Shown here piece by piece: positions 62,586-64,000 of a stretch of 64,000 nt of DNA (the first letter of the stretch is position 1; each line of letters starts with the position of its first letter). The position numbers and the translations under genes were made by a program. The notes under the pieces were generated by a model. It was not told where the DNA came from, did not search any database, and worked only from the letters and a program-made list of their open reading frames with translations. The stretch covers positions 620,001 to 684,000 of the forward strand of contig NZ_JAAIXZ010000003.1 in the NCBI RefSeq assembly GCF_010894435.1, given 5' to 3'. Source of the stretch: Pyxidicoccus trucidator. GTDB taxonomy: Bacteria; Myxococcota; Myxococcia; Myxococcales; Myxococcaceae.

Positions 62586-63596
62586 TCACCCGGCCGGAGC
62601 CGCCCGTGGCCCGCCCGCCCGCGCCTCGGCGTACGCCAGCGCATGGTCGATGATGGCTCCGGCGATGTCCTTGCCCGTGGCCCCCTCCAGCCCCTCGAAG
62701 CCCGGGCTGGAGTTGATCTCCATCAGCCGGGGCCCGTCGCGGCCCTCCAGCATGTCCACGCCCGCCACCTCCAGGCCCAGGACGTGCGCGGCCTTCACCG
62801 CCGTCTCCAGGTACGCCGCCGGAAGCTCGATTGCCTGCCCCTCGCCGCCGCGGTGGATGTTGGAGCGGAACTCGCCCTTCTTCGCCTTGCGCCGCATCGC
62901 CCCCACCACCTGGCTGCCCACCACCAGCGCCCGCACGTCCCGTCCCTCGCTCTCCGCGACGAACTCCTGGAGCACGATTTCCTGACCCAGGTCCCAGAAC
63001 GTGTCGAGGATGGTCTGCACCTCCGGCAGCGTGTGGGCAATCATCACCCCCACGCCCTGCGTGCCCTTGATGAGCTTGATGATGACGGGCAGTCCGCCCA
63101 CCTCCTCCACCAGCCGGCGCACGTTGCTGCGGTCATGCGCCATGACGGTGCGGGGGATGTCCAGCCCGGCGCGCGACAGGAACTGCAGCGCGCGCAGCTT
63201 GTCCCGGCTGCGCGCAATCGACGTGGGCGGGTTGAGGACGGGCACGCCCATCATCTCGAAGTGGTTCACCACCGCCAGCCCGTAGGCCGTAATCGACGCG
63301 CCGATGCGCGGCACCACCACGTCCACCCCCCGCACCTCCACACCGCGGTACGTCATCCGCGGCGCGCTCTTCGCCAGCAGCAGGCAGCAGCGCAGTGTGT
63401 CGAACACCAGCGGGCGGTGTCCCCGCTCCTTCACGGCCTCCACCAGCCGGCTCGTGGAATACAGGGACCTCTTGCGGGACAGGATGGCCACCGTCTTCTT
63501 CGCGCGCGGGCGGCGAGGCGCGCGCACGGGACGCTCGGGTGCCTGGGGCCCAGGCAGGACCGGGGCCTTCTTCGACTTCACTTTACGGGGGGACAT
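62586..63596 (-). CDS. RimK-like ATP-grasp ligase
   Basis: 336 residues from the ATG at 63596. A basic N-terminus (SPRKVKSKKAP) precedes the RimK domain: AILSRKRSLYSTSRLVEA, VVPRIGASITAYGLAVVNHFE, NPPTSIARSRDKLRALQ, the ATP-grasp lysines in PVIIKLIKGTQGVGVMIA, and the metal-binding MEINSSPGFEGLE. RimK-type enzymes add glutamates to proteins or small molecules. The extra N-terminal basic tail could be a localisation or binding element. Confidence 0.92.
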   Translation of the reverse strand: MSPRKVKSKKAPVLPGPQAPERPVRAPRRPRAKKTVAILSRKRSLYSTSRLVEAVKERGHRPLVFDTLRCCLLLAKSAPRMTYRGVEVRGVDVVVPRIGASITAYGLAVVNHFEMMGVPVLNPPTSIARSRDKLRALQFLSRAGLDIPRTVMAHDRSNVRRLVEEVGGLPVIIKLIKGTQGVGVMIAHTLPEVQTILDTFWDLGQEIVLQEFVAESEGRDVRALVVGSQVVGAMRRKAKKGEFRSNIHRGGEGQAIELPAAYLETAVKAAHVLGLEVAGVDMLEGRDGPRLMEINSSPGFEGLEGATGKDIAGAIIDHALAYAEARAGGPRAAPAG

Positions 63597-63673
63597 GGGC
63601 GGGGCGCGGGAGCCTAGCACGTGCCACCCGACAGGGCGGGCCGAGTGGGTGCCGTTTGCTATCCTCATGGCAG

Positions 63674-64000
63674 ATGAGTGCTCCCCCTCCGCACCCTGAC
63701 GACATCCACACCAGCCCCGGCGACCTCGGGCAGGACCTGGCCCTCTCCCCGCAACTCGGGGAGACACTCGTGGTGGACCCCCGCACCACGGTGAAGCTCC
63801 ACAAGTGCCGGCTGTCCGTGTCCTCCGGTCCCGACACCGGCCGCTCCGTGGTGAGCGACAAGGAGCGCCTGCGCTGCGGCGCGCACCCCGGCAATGATTT
63901 GGTGCTCGTGGAGGACCGCACCGCCAGCCGCCACCACTTCGAAATCCAGTTCACCGAGCGCGGCTACCTCCTGGTGGACCTGGGCTCCACCAACGGCACC
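63674..64000 (+). CDS. FHA-domain protein, N-terminal part (runs off window)
   Basis: 109 residues are visible, starting at the ATG at 63674. A short Pro/acidic N-terminus precedes an FHA domain with the phosphothreonine-binding motifs LRCGAHPGNDLVL, TASRHHFEI and LVDLGSTNGT. In myxobacteria this N-terminus often heads sigma-54 activators with a later AAA and helix-turn-helix domain, but the rest lies beyond the window. Confidence 0.8.
   Translation, partial: MSAPPPHPDDIHTSPGDLGQDLALSPQLGETLVVDPRTTVKLHKCRLSVSSGPDTGRSVVSDKERLRCGAHPGNDLVLVEDRTASRHHFEIQFTERGYLLVDLGSTNGT

Overview
The window is very GC-rich bacterial chromosome, densely packed on both strands, with no rRNA, phage, transposase or CRISPR array that I can see. 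Several families point to a myxobacterium of the Myxococcaceae (Myxococcus, Corallococcus or Pyxidicoccus type): a DUF2380/TIGR02269-like lipoprotein, a DUF2378/TIGR02265-like protein, many multi-domain sensor kinases, many short lipoproteins, a SARP/BTAD-type regulator and an FHA-domain protein. All product names come from reading the translated sequence; no database search was run.

Layout. 1-2.0 kb: end of a lipoprotein locus resembling SitBA kin-discrimination toxins. 2.2-8.6 kb: single metabolic genes (GNAT, SDR, DUF1338 dioxygenase), a BTAD/AAA regulator and a hypothetical. 8.75-15.4 kb: a five-gene minus-strand operon, three of whose four junctions are 4-base ATGA overlaps. It encodes a ferritin-like protein, a LodA/GoxA-like quinoprotein apparently split into two polypeptides, a radical SAM/SPASM maturase and a LodB/QhpG-like flavoprotein. 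This is the strongest candidate for an undescribed system. 15.6-20.8 kb: a secreted S9 peptidase, then (minus strand) a soluble histidine kinase, a response regulator fused to a PD-(D/E)XK nuclease-like domain, and a GNAT. 21-30 kb: an OmpA/DUF4398 envelope operon, a 5'-3' exonuclease, a large hybrid sensor kinase, truncated haemoglobin, a TetR/hydrolase pair and a VOC protein. 29.3-33.8 kb: an ABC ATPase and an ABC permease fused to an M1 aminopeptidase. 34-45 kb: small envelope proteins, a fatty-acid desaturase, a second S9 peptidase, a GAF/PAS kinase and Kup.

45.1-47.5 kb is an accessory island of visibly lower GC: a PtuA-like ATPase and a PtuB/TIGR02646-like HNH nuclease (Septu/retron-effector type) with no reverse transcriptase. 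Immediately downstream are two tandem tRNA-like RNA elements whose acceptor stems continue to 17 and 19 base pairs with compensatory changes between copies. 47.5-64 kb: a zinc-ribbon SDR-like protein, a hypothetical possible hotdog-fold protein, DUF2378, a metallophosphoesterase, a cell-wall amidase lipoprotein with a golvesin-like C-terminus, a TolB-like lipoprotein, a membrane sensor kinase, low-complexity and other lipoproteins, a zinc-finger membrane protein, a DsbA/FrnE protein, a RimK-like ATP-grasp ligase and the start of an FHA-domain protein.

Themes: envelope and secreted proteins, signal transduction through large kinases without adjacent partners, and two compact modules (quinoprotein maturation, and nuclease/tRNA-like RNA) that look functionally self-contained.
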